Shown piece after piece: positions 23,896-36,684 of a stretch of DNA of 64,000 nucleotides. The DNA comes from Dendrophyllia cribrosa. Lineage: Eukaryota; Cnidaria; Anthozoa; Scleractinia; Dendrophylliidae. The stretch's first letter is position 1, and each line of letters starts with the position of its first letter. Both the position numbers and the translations under genes were made by a program. The notes beneath the pieces are model-generated. The model made no database searches. It had not been told where the DNA came from and saw only the letters and a program-made list of their open reading frames with translations. The DNA lies in assembly GCA_024195265.1 (NCBI GenBank), contig JAJLRJ010000004.1:41559488-41623487 (forward strand), given 5' to 3'.

Positions 23896-26800
23896 AAAAT
23901 CTTTAGCTCATATTTCTTTGCTCTTATCACTTTTGGCGATGGCTTCTCCCAATTTCAAGATAATAAAATAAGCTCAAAGTAAACTCCTGGCCATAATTAT
24001 CAATACACGATATTTCACCGAAAACTGAGTTCAGCCACCTTTTTAAGGTGCATGTTAAAACATGCTAGAGTATGCCAAAAATAAGTTCTTAGTCATAAAC
24101 AGACTAGTCAGAAGGGCGAAAAAGCATTTGCCACTTCAGACTATAAATAAACTAGATAACAATGATTATTTGAATAATTAAAGATATGTTACTAGTACTA
24201 TAACTATTTCCATTCCCTTTTTTTCATTATCACTATCATCCTGTTTCACTGGTAATGGCTGGGTAAGCAACATGGAGATGCATTATCGAAATATGTTGCT
24301 GAGTAGAAGGCTAAGTTTGTACTTTCATGTTTATTTCATATTAAATTGAGATAAAGGAAATTACTAGCCATATTGTTCATGAACTTTGTATGAGCCATAT
24401 CGTTTATAGATTATGTAATTCTATGCGACATCCTTTTTGCATAAGGTATAAATAATGAGATGCACATGGTATTTGTCATAATATAATGTCATAATATTCA
24501 ACGCTGATGTTCCTGGTTTATACTGTACTACTAGCAATCACAGGTAAAACACGCGCATGTAACAAGTATGTAACAAAGGTCAACTAAGTAAAAGAAAAAG
24601 TTTTAACGATGACCTCATTCGTCCGCTCTGACTTCGTCTGTCGTGAACATACCACTAAACAGCTATTTTAAAACATCGAAAGACATCGCTTGATTCAAGG
24701 GCCAGCCATGTTAGATAGTAAAACGTGATGGATTAAACGCTTAGCTGATAAAAGAAAATGCCGATTTTTCTTCTTTTTTTAAAAATTCGAGTTGTGTTTA
24801 CTTGGAAGTAAAACATCCGTCATTAAGTTTTTGACCGATTTGAATATATGCAAAAATGTAAAAATTTCAAAGTTTCAAAGACAAAACAAGAACAAACCGC
24901 GCGACATGTACAGAGAATTTTCCTTTATGTAAACATCTGCAATAAATTTTCCATTGCTTTAAAATAAAATTGCATTGAAACCATTAACTACTGCTAGATG
25001 GTATGTTATTAAACTTGCACGGTTTTTTCATTTTTGATTGAAATTCAATATATATAGCAGTAAAGCTGTAAAACATATCATGTAAGTCGAGAGTCGTTTG
25101 ATCGATAGAAATTGTAAGCAGTGTAAGTGTTAACGTGAGGAGAAAATATGGCAATGTGCCTAATATAAGAGAATGATATAACATCTTTGGACCGCTTTAA
25201 TTTCTTGAGGCCTGGCAGGTACTGTAAATAAAATTAATGTTCTATTATAAATTAAGATATTTCTAGAAAATAGACGGAGGCCAGAGAAAAGACGTTAAAC
25301 ATACCTTTCCACACAATATCAACTGCAACGGTTGCAGAGTGAAGATCAGAAGTGTAATTTGACTTATTGTCTGCTTTTTTATTCTGGGAATACAAAGTAT
25401 AATTCCTTGTTAGCAAAGTATAATCCTCACATATTGTCCCTCAATACATGTATATCCCAATATTCCATCACCAGGCGCAGGTGACATGTGGACACACGTA
25501 TCATAAAAGAAATTTTTAATGAACAGGAATTTATGTCAACAAAATATTCCTTGATAGTAAAACGCATTTAGATTTCATTGGTTTAAAAAATAAATAATGT
25601 AACGTACGCTTCGCACATTGAGGTTCTCGACCAATGAAGATGCCATGCCATGACAATTCTAAGAAGAATTACTATTTTATACATGCAAGATCAGAGTAAA
25701 CGTCTTATTACCTATTAGTGTAAATGAATGCATGTTGCCGATAAACGTATCTGTGAAAAAAAAAACATATGTTAATTGTTACTTTATTATTACTTGAAGA
25801 GTCAGCATTTCTTATGTAACTTGTGGGGGTGAAATAATTCTCTAAGTACTGATAAGATCCAAAGCAAGCTTTCACATGATTTATGAAACGGTGTGAAAAC
25901 ATAAAGATAAAGCACGATGATAAGCATATCTTAATTAAAAGCACAGGTGCTTTTAGAAAGAGCTTTTATCGTGTACTGCATATCACTCAAGTATGTCAAA
26001 TGTCAGTTGAAATGGTCTTTGTATGATGGATTCTACGACGCTGCGAACACGCACGAAATTATGATGATTCATGAAACGGCCTTGAACACCTTCTCCTATC
26101 AAATTCAAACTGAACAAAGCCACACTAAATTTACACTAGTTTTGATTTCAACACCTTCTTGCAGTTTGTGCCTTAGTTTCAGGTTTCCTTATAAAAGAAA
26201 GTGCACTACAATATATCCGTGGTGATATTTCTCTCTATAGTTTTAGTTACGTTTCACATCTCTATAAGTGATATGTCATTCCAGATCTAAGTTTAAGGCT
26301 TATTCTTATTAACAGTTGGTTGCCTTTAGAAATAAGAGTAAGACATTTGGTCAAGGTACATCCGTTTCATCCATTCAAACTGGACGACTTCATACATAGG
26401 TCTGGAGGAAAAAACGTTTTGGAGACAATATAAAACGCGAAAAAGAATTGCAACACTTTGTTTTAAAACATATTAACAAGACACGCGGCTAAATAGGAAA
26501 TGTATCTAAAAATAGCTAAAAGAAAAACAAACAAAACATAGAAATTCATGCTTTTAAGAAATTAGGGTCATAAAAAGGCAGCTTCATCTAACGGTAACGT
26601 TAAAAAAGTACAATGCAAATTTATTTCTTGCTTTTGTTGCCGTCGGGTTATTTTCAGTGAACATAATCGGCATATAGCTCTTTCACTTTCAGCAAATGTA
26701 ATAATCATTATAGAAGTATTTTTCATAACAATACGTCTAGATGATCGATCCTTCGATGATCCGCGCCGATCGCCAAACACCAATTAAAGTGAAGATAAAG

Positions 26801-28137
26801 CTAAAAACCGATAATACTATATGCCATTATCTACGGAAGACGACTAAGTTAATAGGTAATCTTTAATGTAATTTATTTTCAACGAAGACACATAGATAAA
26901 TTTAAAAACAAGTTAAAATATATCACGTTAATCAAATTTGGATCTGCAGCGTAACATCACGATTGTTTTCATCCCCGTTCCCAGTTGCTTTGGCGCGTAA
27001 AGTCTGGTGGCCACTACTGACGGAAGCAGAGCAAAATCTGAAGAAAACATAAACCTTCTGTTCCTTCCGATTCCGATTAGGATTGCGACTCCGTTTTTAT
27101 TTACACTAGAACGTAAGTCTCCTTACGCTTCCTACTCAGACTCTGCTTCCGATGACGTCGCTAGTGGGAACAAGCCCTAATCGAGCGGCACCCGTCAAGC
27201 TGATTCTGATTCAGAGATTCACCAATGACGCTTCAGTCACAATATCGCGTTCGGCCTCACGTTCGCTCTCGCGCATTGTGGCATGGGGAGGAGGCTATAC
27301 TGTTTCCCTTTTGATCAAATCAACTGTTTAACTACTGTAGTTATTTTTAGAATATAGCAACATTTTGTAGTTAATTTGAGTCACCAAAGTAGAATGAATC
27401 CCCTTATTATTTTGCGACACTCTCTCCAATCTCCCTCAACTGCACACAATTACTGAAGAAATGCATGGGAAACGAACCAGTTTGTCAAAATGAAACATCC
27501 CTTTTCGTTCCTACCGACCGTCCGTAAAAATGGATTGGTCCAATCTACATCAAAACCATTTCCCTTGCACATTTTCCGCCCTGTGCCAACTATTCCAAGC
27601 TGACTGTCTCAACCGAGTATAGCATAATTGATTAGCGTTTTTAAATGAGCGAATAGCAAAAAAGGCACATAGAAAACGCGGACTAGTAGTCAAACATTAT
27701 GATAGCAATTGGAAAACAATAATATTTAGGTCGTTGTTTATCAATGGCAAAGCTGGCACGATTGTTGTCTATCAGGAAGATGGAAATGACATTTAAAACC
27801 AATCTGAGTGACAATTGCAAAATAAATAGGATAACATTAAAAAATAACAATAAATAAATTGAATGTTTCAGTAGGGGATCGTCCAATAGGAAACTCATCG
27901 AGATGGTCGCTGTCCTTTTAAGAGCTAAAATTTATTTTACGCAAAAGTGAACTTCTGGACACAAACGCCACCTGATTTATACCTATCTCTTGTAGGTACG
28001 TTTAAAGGTAGAAAAAAGACAGTGATTCGATGCTTCAATGCTTTCTAGAACTCAGTTTTATCAAAGGAATCCTTGTGTAATCAACATAAATACCCATACG
28101 AATTGCTAATAAGAATTGTGTTTATGCCTCTAAGGCC
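23896..28137. other. No gene recognised
   Basis: More than 4 kb of AT-rich sequence with only short random frames. Near 27165 GACGTCGCTAGTGGGAACAAG looks like the end of another TIR element, but I did not find its partner. Confidence 0.5.
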
Positions 28138-28400
28138 TAATCGGAACCAATGAATGGGGTTAGTTTCTAGAGAAACTGTGGTGCTGCGTCGGTGGGGGGA
28201 TGAAACACGAGAATTTAGTTTTATCGACTGAGTCGATAAGGTAAATTGACCACCGTAAAAAGATTCAAATAGCTGACGTTTCGAGCGCTAGCCCTTCGTC
28301 GGAGCGAATCAAGGAATTGTGGGTAGTGTGTGGTTTTATATAGTAAGCGGTGGAGCTACGCTATTGGTGGAAATTTGGTGACGTGAAAAACAAATGTAGA

Positions 28401-28544
28401 TTAGTTGAATGAAAAGCGTTCGTTGATTCCGTGGGGTTTGAGAGTGCCGATTTGAAAGATGATTTTTTGTTCTAGGTTTTTACGGCTTTCTGTGTTACCC
28501 TGGTGTAGGGAAAGGCCGCAGATTGTCATGTGTTGTTTAGAATA
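28401..28544 (-). pseudogene. Penelope-like ORF C-terminal fragment (minus copy)
   Basis: Mirror image of the fragment at 28556-28699, nearly identical, ending at the stop read from 28403-28401. It extends to a longer 3' tail than the + copy, including the GACTCAGTCGATAAAAC block that the + copy lacks. Confidence 0.65.
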
Positions 28545-28555
28545 ATCTTACTAAC

Positions 28556-28699
28556 CATTCTAAACAACACATGACAATCTGCGGCCTTTCCCTACACCAG
28601 GGTAACACAGAAAGCCGTAAAAACCTAGAACAAAAAATCATCTTTCAAATCGGCACTCTCAAACCCCACGGAATCAACGAACGCTTTTCATTCAACTAA
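28556..28699 (+). pseudogene. Penelope-like ORF C-terminal fragment (+ copy)
   Basis: 47 codons open from the palindrome centre to TAA at 28697-28699. Residues include TICGLSLHQGNTESRKNLEQ, then IFQIGTLKPHGINERFSFN. The xxGTLxPxGxN pattern is typical of the C-terminus of the Penelope-like endonuclease region. The reverse transcriptase is absent (5' truncation). Confidence 0.65.
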
Positions 28700-29087
28700 T
28701 CTACATTTGTTTTTCACGTCACCAAATTTCCACCAATAGCGTAGCTCCACCGCTTACTATATAAAACCACACACTACCCACAATTCCTTGATTCGCTCCG
28801 ACGAAGGGCTAGCGCTCGAAACGTCAGCTATTTGAATCTTTTTAATCGGAACCAAGTCAACAATACAAGTTTGGTACTTTTTAGGCCCGCATCGCAATGT
28901 TCTCAAATTGTTGACCTAAATTTGTTGGTCCAAGAATGTTGGAATGTTTAGCACCTCATGTTTAAAGATGTTGAGCCAACATTTCTTTTTGTTGTCGAAT
29001 GTTAGCGTCACGTTGGTTGGCGTCACGTTGGATGTTCGACATGTCTGTCCACAAATGTTGGCCACAATGTGTTGAAACATTAATGTT

Positions 29088-29520
29088 ACACTGTCCCGCC
29101 GAAATAAAGCTAAATAACAAAATTTAGCTTAGCGTATTTCGATGTTATATCCAAAGTCTTGCCAAATATACAACTAAACCATTGGACGTCGAAAGGGGGT
29201 TTTTTTTTCTCCGATGTTTTCAAGAGCATTTATTGTTAGCACATGCCGTCTCGATCTTCAGAAGCTGTTTGTTTATCCTAGAGACGCATTTTGGTAGAGT
29301 TTGGCGACAATCGTTTGCTACTACACGGTGGGGGTATAAGTTTGCGTGTACGTCGAGAGAATAAAAGAATATTCTAGGGAGCTAAACAGAAGCAGCTAGT
29401 TTGGAGATAAAGTGCATGATAAATTGAAAGGATGTAGTTGGATTACAGTTCACCAATTTGATTTCGTGACCTGCAGTCAAGAAATCAAAATTGCCATTCT
29501 TGTGGAGTTGTTACTCTTTT
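29088..29520. repeat. Dispersed repeat, copy 2 of 2
   Basis: Partner of 23645-23895. This copy has an extra roughly 150 bp (29180-29340) related to the receptor-intron repeat near 18780-18830 (ACGCATTTTGGTAGAGTTTG against its inverted form). Confidence 0.5.
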
Positions 29521-30854
29521 AGCCGTATTCTTTTATTAGTTATATTTATTTGTTTTCATCACTTTTGCCGATTTTTTTCTCCTTATTTGAAGATAACAAA
29601 GCAAGCTTAAAGCAAGCCTCGTGAAATCACGATAAATCAACGGGATACTCTCCCTTTAGGCCCGCGCTTAAGGGATATTGTCCCTTTAGGCCCGAGCTTT
29701 AGGGATAGTGTCTTTAGGCCCTAGCTTTAGGGATTTATTTTAAATTTTCCTATGACAACCCCTGTCACTTTCATACGAGAGTCCCCCCTACCTTAAAAAC
29801 ACGATGACAAGCCGTGAAGGTACAATGCAAAGATGCACAATAAAAACAGAATGCAAATAAAAAACGTAGACAACTGTATGTATCTTAGTGACAAAAATGA
29901 ATGCTTTTGTCGAACTAAAATAAATAAATGCAAAACGTTTTAAAACCAAGAGTATAAATATGTCATCTTGTAAGCTAATTGTTTATTCAATGTGGAATTT
30001 AAATTATTAGACATCAACAAAGATTATTCTTTATCTCAATTTTGAACAGTATATTTGAGGCGGGTTTTAGCAGTTGAAATAAACCAGCCCGTAACAACAA
30101 CAAAATAGTTATTATACGGCACTCGGATTAAGTATGATCTGGGGAAAAAGGCTAAGGTAGCACTAAAAATAAACACTAAACAGTGCGTCCAATGTTCCTA
30201 CTTGTGAATGTATTGTGCACAAAACGGGCGTCCGAAGCAATATCTACCTGCTAAAAAAATGATGACATTGTATAAAAGTAAATTAACCTTAATAGATCCT
30301 TGTTATAACGATGAGGTTCTTAGCCTTAAAGAAGACAGAGTGTTAATAGATTTTAAGTTTTTCGGACTCGCGTAGAAAGTGAATACTAAATTTTGATGAA
30401 GTACCATGACAAATATTCTGGCAGAATGAAATTTCAACGCAGGACTGAACTTATTATAAAACATCTCAGTGCATGACTAAGAAACTATAATTTGTGCAAA
30501 ACCAAAGAAAACAATCTATGCGGCGCTAAGGCTTTAAACTTGGAGTACTTACCTGTAAAAAACAGCTGGGTTTCTCCAAAATCAATATTAATAATCCAAC
30601 TGAAACCGCCGAAAGAGATGTCGTCTACCATTTACAATTGTTATTCCGGTTGTTGTTTTCCCCTTGCTATAAGATTGGAAGCGAAAAAAATGGTAATAGG
30701 TATTTCGGTTCGTTCGTGCCAACCAGAACGTATTCCACAATTTCCAATCAAAGTTTCCGGAAAATAAACTGTTCCATCTGCTTTCAAACCGAATCAATTA
30801 CCGGGAGTTTTGGTTAAACGGTAAGCATGCATCCCTGATGCGACAGATACCCGT

Positions 30855-31245
30855 GCGAAATTGTTCAAGAAAATCCTGGGAAATTCTTAGAATTCCCAAG
30901 AATAAATCTCAAGAAATCCCGGGAACTCTCAGAAAATCCTTCGTGTTAATTTGCACAAATTTCCCGGGATTTCTCAGAAAATCCTGGGAAGAGGAAATTA
31001 AAAATGGCAGAAAAAATCCTGGGAATTCCTTAGAATTCCCAAGAATGAATACCAAGAAATCCAGGGAATTCTCAGAAAAAAGCCTTTTTGTTAATTTGCA
31101 CAAATTTTCCCGGAAATTTTTAGGAATTTTTGGGAAAAGAATCGAAAAATATTCTCTGATTTTTTGGGAGTTCCCAGGAAATCCTGGGAACTCCCAGGAA
31201 CAGGATTTTCTGAGAATCTCAATAATTCTTTAGAATTTCTGGTAT
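30855..31245. repeat. GGGAATTC-rich dispersed repeat, copy B
   Basis: Dense repeats of TCCTGGGAATTCTTAGAATT type, including two similar 170-bp halves. The 131-codon frame through it (many RKSWE, IPGNS, NPGNS runs) is repeat translation, not a protein gene. Confidence 0.6.
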
Positions 31246-31699
31246 TTCGGATACAAATAAGATTAGTTAATGAAAAACTGAAAAAATGTGAGCTCAGCAG
31301 TCAGCATCACAATTTTAAACCAACCAAGAACAACACAGAATCAATTTTCATTTCACAAAGATACATTACCATTTATGTTGGATCAGTTCTATAATTTTAT
31401 GTACACACATTTAAAAATATACTTTTATAAAAAAAAAACCATGTCACTTCAGAAACCTGAAAAGATGAAATTTACTTTATGTACACAATTCTTGTAAATA
31501 AAGCAGACTTCTGTAAAGAAATACAGTATATCAGTTAAATAAAGGAGAATTTTTTGAAGAAATATATTTCTTCAGAAAACCAAAAAATAAAAAAGTAAAT
31601 TTGGAACTGAGAATAAAATAAGACCTATTTTTGTTACTTACATGTAAGATGACTGGCACGAAAAGAAGATTGAAATTAAAAAAAATCCTAAGTCTATAC

Positions 31700-31880
31700 A
31701 GAGAAACCTCTTAGCGGACACTAAGCCGGGTCCAGAAATTAACGTCTTATATTTCCTTTTATAACGAACCCCTATTCAGCAGACCCCTATTAAGCGGATG
31801 CGGACACTAAAATAAATTTATTTGGCTAATTTCTATTGTTAGAAACCTCTATTAAGCGGACACCAGACTGAATTGACAAT
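31700..31880. repeat. Fragment of TAAGCGGACAC-type MITE
   Basis: AGAAACCTCTTAGCGGACAC appears at about 31701 and again as AGAAACCTCTATTAAGCGGA near 31840, with CCCTATTAAGCGGA between. Direct-repeat-like remnants related in wording to the families at 14159 and 34502. Confidence 0.45.
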
Positions 31881-32027
31881 AGAAGTATTGGATTACGTCC
31901 TTCAAATACGTACATGTACTCACAGTAGTCGATTAATAAAGATAAATCAATACATTTACATGTAGCTGTCAATAAACTGTAGATTAGACCGATCTCCGGC
32001 TGTATGATTGTCATCCGCAAAGTTCAA

Positions 32028-32270
32028 CTAAAAGTCTTGCACAAAGTACAGCACAGCTACAGTGTATTCACAATCAAATCCTTCTTTGCCTAATTTTTTC
32101 TTTAGCCACTCACATGAAAACTTATCACCATAAAAGAGGTATTCGCAGGGAAGCTCTAAGCTATATCCGGCACCTCGGTTTACTCTTTTGCCCGTAACTG
32201 TTACCTTGCCAGAATTTGTCGATCTGTTCAAAAACTTTGTCGTTGCTGTTTTACTGTTATGTTTTTGCAT
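32028..32270 (-). CDS. Short ORF of unknown function
   Basis: 80 codons, ATG to TAG. Composition is protein-like and not repetitive: a basic N-terminus (KTATTKFLNR), VTVTGKRVNRGAGYSLELPC, then CEWLKKKLGKEGFDCEY. I do not recognise the family. It could be one exon or a fragment of a mobile-element protein. There are no clear neighbouring exons. Confidence 0.3.
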   Translation of the reverse strand: MQKHNSKTATTKFLNRSTNSGKVTVTGKRVNRGAGYSLELPCEYLFYGDKFSCEWLKKKLGKEGFDCEYTVAVLYFVQDF

Positions 32271-32859
32271 TTACAAACAAATTAAAGTTGGTAATGAAAG
32301 GTAATGAACTTGAACTCTGGGTATAATCAGAAAAGTTTTTCAGTGGCATGCACCCATCATTAATATTAGTTTTTTACAATGTATGCTTTAAACTGTTTTC
32401 TCAGTTATTTTTGTTGTCCCCTTCAGTATCATGTTGTTAATTTCTCCTTGGGATGATTGATCACTGAAAAACAAAAGAAAAATTCAATTAGTGTCACAAT
32501 TCATAGTAACATTTAATAAGGAATTTTATTATTAAAGAAAATGTCCATATAGGTTAAAATAAAATACAATGTAAAAGGCTATAATTAATTTACATGTATA
32601 ATAACGCGACAGAGTTACGATATACATGTACAGCTGTATGGCCTAATTTAACATCTAAAGGACTACACTGTACCATGTACAGCTGTAGCATGAAATTTTT
32701 GTAGCAGTTTTATATTACACTAACTATACTATCGCAAGCAGCGAAAAGGTTTCGTCACAAAAATAGTTATGGGTCATTTGCATGTCGTGCAAGTTTGTTG
32801 AGGAAGGCCAAATTTTCAAGAGTAGCATGGTGACTTTGATAAGTTTTGTCTGTCTTTTT

Positions 32860-33065
32860 TGCAATACCGACACTTGAACAATACACAACCAATGCTCGAC
32901 CGATATCTTGACCGATATTTCACCGATAGACTACTGATATTTGGCCGATGGACTACACTGTATATACCGACACTAGACCGATAGACTACCGACACTTGAC
33001 TGATATTCCACCGAGACTTGACACCGACATGTCGGTGGACAATTGGCCAACATCGCACCGACACT
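32860..33065. repeat. Degenerate ACCGATA/ACCGACA satellite
   Basis: Repeated words ACCGATATTT, ACCGATAGACTACCGA, ACCGACACTTGAC and TGACCGATAT at irregular spacing over 200 bp. A 17-bp palindrome CACCGACATGTCGGTGG is inside. The frame crossing it (VYRSSVGIYSVV) is repeat translation. Confidence 0.6.
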
Positions 33066-33096
33066 ATCTATGGTGCAATTGATCCCAACATGCAAG

Positions 33097-33300
33097 TGGG
33101 TGATATTTAACAATTAGACCCGTAGCCCTTGAGGGCGAAGGGTCTAATTGTTTTAGTATCACCCAACTAGTCGGACAGAAAAAGGCAATAATAAAAAAGA
33201 GCAATTGCAAGTTGAAAAAATATTTATTTGGGAATAAAACGAAAAATAAAACCGGCGAATTTCGCTACTCAATGACTATTACTATTAGACCCCTAGTAGC

Positions 33301-33338
<38 letters not shown>

Positions 33339-33353
33339 GTTGGGTGATACTAA
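33097..33353. mobile_element. Hairpin plus MITE with TATCACCCAACTAGT termini
   Basis: A hairpin (33097-33165: GGGTGATATTTAACAATTAG against CTAATTGTTTTAGTATCACC) overlaps a MITE whose ends TTAGTATCACCCAACTAGT and ACTAGTTGGGTGATACTAAT lie at 33153 and 33353. It looks like one copy inserted next to or inside another. Confidence 0.65.
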
Positions 33354-34079
33354 TACTGTATAACCAGGATTTTACAGTATGGATTTTAATGAATAAATGG
33401 AGAAAATACATGTAGTTTTGCTTTCTGATGATATGACACTGAAACGTTTTGTCATTCAGCCCTACTGCATAACCTTTAAGCTTTTTAAACCCACTGATGT
33501 AAATAAAATTGGTACTGTACATACATGCACATGTATTACTGACAGTTTGTGCCACATGTTGAAAGATTACTGGTACTATTCATCCCACATGTTCTTTGAA
33601 ATGCCTTAAAAATCAGCCTGCTTCATGCACCATTGAAGTTTGTGCCCAGATAGATTTATGCTTTGGTGAACATTTACAGACTGTAATTTCTATTTAACCA
33701 TGGTGTCTCCATTCATAAAATCAGTAAATCAGTTTCAATTTGGGACATGCAGTCACTTTAGTGTCAGTACCACACAATACACCCACAACAGCTACAGTAC
33801 ATGTACATACACTGTAATAATATAAGAACATGCAAAAAAAGATCATTCTCCTTTGGGATTGTCTTATCACACGCATAATCTTTTTTGTTCAAGGAGAAAG
33901 ACTGATCAGGCACATACATGTACATACAGACTGTACAGCTGTATATTATAATAATCATTTGTCAAATAAATAATCAGACAAGATATAAAATGTTTTTACT
34001 TGCTTTTAAAGGGGCTATGTCCAGGTAGTTTATGCTTTTGACTCAGACTGTGCTAATAATAAAACTGAGAAATTTATCT

Positions 34080-34216
34080 GGCCCCGGTTGTTCAAAAGGT
34101 GGATATAAGCGCTATCCAGCGGATAAGCGTGTACAAAACCAATTGCGTTATCTGCTGGATAGAGATTTATCCGCTGGATACAGGTAGCTCTATCCACCTT
34201 TTGAACAACCGGGGCC
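34080..34216. mobile_element. 137-bp MITE, GGCCCCGGTTGTTCAAAAGG ends
   Basis: Perfect inverted ends (GGCCCCGGTTGTTCAAAAGG and CCTTTTGAACAACCGGGGCC) around a core of ATCCAGCGGATAA/TTATCCGCTGGAT palindromes. A divergent partial copy lies at 34361-34460 and an inverted partial copy at 36346-36420. Confidence 0.85.
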
Positions 34217-34360
34217 TGGACACAAAATGCTCTTAGAACAACATACAGTACATGTACATGTATCAATTGAATTCTTGAAGGTCAAGCCATGATCAGTTTT
34301 TAGCAAATTTTCCAAAACACATGGAGCCAATGTTTTCAAATTGCAATCTATATCCATCCT

Positions 34361-34460
34361 GGCCCCAGTTGTTCAAAAGGTGGATAGCGCTATCCACCGG
34401 ATAAATCACTGTCCAGCGGATAACCAAAAGATTTTGTTACAGCGGTTACCATTAACAATT
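34361..34460 (+). repeat. Partial copy of the GGCCCC-TTGTTCAAAAGG MITE family
   Basis: Starts GGCCCCAGTTGTTCAAAAGG, then GCGCTATCCACCGGATAAAT, and ends in ACAGCGGTTACCATTAA. The right terminus of the family is missing. Confidence 0.65.
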
Positions 34461-34501
34461 AAAATTCCGACTGGATTCCAAACAATTTTACCAAAAAGAA
34501 A

Positions 34502-35362
34502 TACAGTCAAACCTCCCGTAAGCGACCACCCAAAATGTCAAGCCTAGGTGGTCGCTTACGAGAGTTCAGACCATATTGGGTCAAAATTTTGCCTTATTAG
34601 CATATGGTAACTGCAGAGACTTACCCCATGTGCCAATGCCCATCTAACCCCATGTACAGTAATAACTTTTAGTAGTCACAAAATATTTATTCAGAGTTTC
34701 ATGGTTCGCTTCTGATAAACTACCTAATAAGGCGAATGGAACAAGTCTCACGATAGTTACAAATTGAATCTTTAATGTTGTCTAAACGTTAAGGGGAACT
34801 GAACATGAACTAATAAGGATTAGATTGCTAGCTTTAAATTTGACAGCCCTTTTATATTACTGGTGATTTACATGTTAACAAGCATAAAAAACTGTACATT
34901 AACCCTTTAACACCCAAATTTCCACCAAAAAGACCCTTTTTCAGGCTACAAATGTCATTTTATGGCCATTATCTAACCAAATTGAGGCCGAACAGTCAAA
35001 AACATTGTTTACAGCTCGGAAACTAAACCCCCCTACCATTTGTAGAATAATTTGAGTTTGGCATAGGTTTTGAACCAGAAAAACAAGACTTGTCTTGAGG
35101 AATGCGATAATGTTACAACACCTCATTATCCAATTTCCGCTCTATTATCTGTCGAGTGGTCGCTTACAGGAGGTTTAAAGCAAAAGAAAATTCAAACTTT
35201 TAGCTCTAAAAGTGGTCACGGTCGCTTACGAGAGGTGGTCGCTTACAGGAGGTTCCAAATATAGTGATTTGACTTGGAAACTTTTGGTATTTTGGAAAGC
35301 TGGTCACTGAGGAGAGGTGGTCGCTTACGAGAGGTGGTCGCAATCGGAGGTTCGACTGCAGT
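34502..35362. mobile_element. ~860-bp non-autonomous element, TAAGCGACCACC termini
   Basis: The left end TACAGTCAAACCTCC with GTAAGCGACCACC is mirrored at right by GGTGGTCGCAATCGGAGG and TTCGACTGCAGTA. GGTGGTCGCTTACGAGAG occurs several times subterminally on both sides. Terminal CAGT next to TA suggests a Tc1/mariner-type family. No transposase. Confidence 0.7.
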
Positions 35363-36345
35363 AAACATTTTAAAACAACAAATTTTAAAGTCAATTATAG
35401 TTTTACAGAGAAGATTTCATTCAACATGATATACAGTAAAAACTGGCACTTCATGCAGCCACAGCTTCATGAGTTGTGATCCGCCTACAATTCATCATGC
35501 ATCACTGAGTTACAAAGAAATTTAAAAGTTTTATTCTAAAAATACAGTTCCTACAAACAGCAGCTTTTCTTTTTGTTTAAACTGGCTTGGAAATCGAGTT
35601 TGATTTTAGTTTTACCTTCTCTCAGCGGGTAAAATTGTTGATTTTTCAGCTCTGTTTGCTTGAAATCCTGTCAGAGTCTAAAATAATTTTAACAGCTTTT
35701 CTTTGATTGACGTCCACTAAAACTCAACTTTATCCGACTGTTTTGAGGGCAGTAGGTAGCTATTGGCCAGTCTTCCAAATAAAATATACATGACCTTATT
35801 GCTGTCTTCCTAGAGTTCTGTTTCGCAATACTAGGCATAGTATACACATACATGTAGCTTAGGCTTTCTCCTTTACGAAGAAGTCTAATTTGGCAATCTT
35901 GTCTCATTACTATGGCAACCACTGATTGATTTTTGGGGCTTGTTGTTCAAGGCTAGCAAACCTCTCGACACCTTTTCTCGGTTTTTACACAGTAACTATT
36001 AGCGATTTTTGGCAAAACAGTATAAACATTCAGTAAGTCTCATACGACAAAGCCATAAAACAACCGGTACATAATTTTCAGCAATTTACTCACTTCGTTT
36101 TTAACGTTTATTGGGTTTTGTGTATGTACATTGTACAAAAATTGTTGTCTTTTCTCTGTGATCGCGAACCAAGAAAATCCTACCAATTTGCCAACTTTTA
36201 TGAAAATTTACCGTGTGGAACGTGCGCAATTAACGTTTTAGCTATCGTAAAAACCTCTTTATTTTTGGACATCATCAAAATAAACTAACACGCGCTCGGG
36301 CCATTTTAGTACCCATGCCTCGCGCGCTAAAACACTATATGGAGC

Positions 36346-36420
36346 CACCTTAATGGTAACCGCTGTAATACTTATCCATTGGATAGTGATTTATCCGGTG
36401 GATAGCGCTATGGTGTATAG
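36346..36420 (-). repeat. Inverted partial copy of the 34361 MITE family
   Basis: The reverse complement reads GCGCTATCCACCGGATAAAT...ACAGCGGTTACCATTAA, collinear with 34361-34460. The two are 1.9 kb apart in opposite orientation. Confidence 0.6.
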
Positions 36421-36684
36421 TTCCAGTGTACTTGTAGGGTAATTTAATTTTGAATCAAACCGGACCATTATTTTTAGGTTTCCATTCATGAATTAAAATA
36501 CATGTATGCCTTTCGGTTATTCAATAATTATGACAATAAAGACTGGCGAAATACAGTAGCCCCTTTTAAATCTGACAAATCAATGGTCCAACAAAAAATG
36601 TCCCTACTACATGTACAGCTGTACATGTACATACACAGAGACCATTAAGCTTATTTAAAACTCTAAATGAACTAAATCCACATC

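Larger units (their letters stand above)
28151..28842. mobile_element. Head-to-head pair of 5'-truncated Penelope-like element tails
   Basis: The left half (28151-28544) is a minus-strand copy and the right half (28556-28842) a plus-strand copy of the same 3' tail, meeting in a 12-base centre. Each begins with the C-terminal codons of the element's ORF and runs into the conserved tail with TCCGACGAAGGGCTAGCG. The pair is bounded by the 13-bp direct repeat TAATCGGAACCAA (28138-28150 and 28843-28855), a likely target-site duplication. Penelope-like elements are retroelements that encode reverse transcriptase, commonly with a GIY-YIG endonuclease. The same tail recurs at 51404-51617. Confidence 0.8.

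Noticed and set aside
30838..31233. 131-codon + frame rich in KSWE and NPGNS
   Set aside because: Translation of the GGGAATTC-type repeat; the reverse frame over the same bases looks equally regular.
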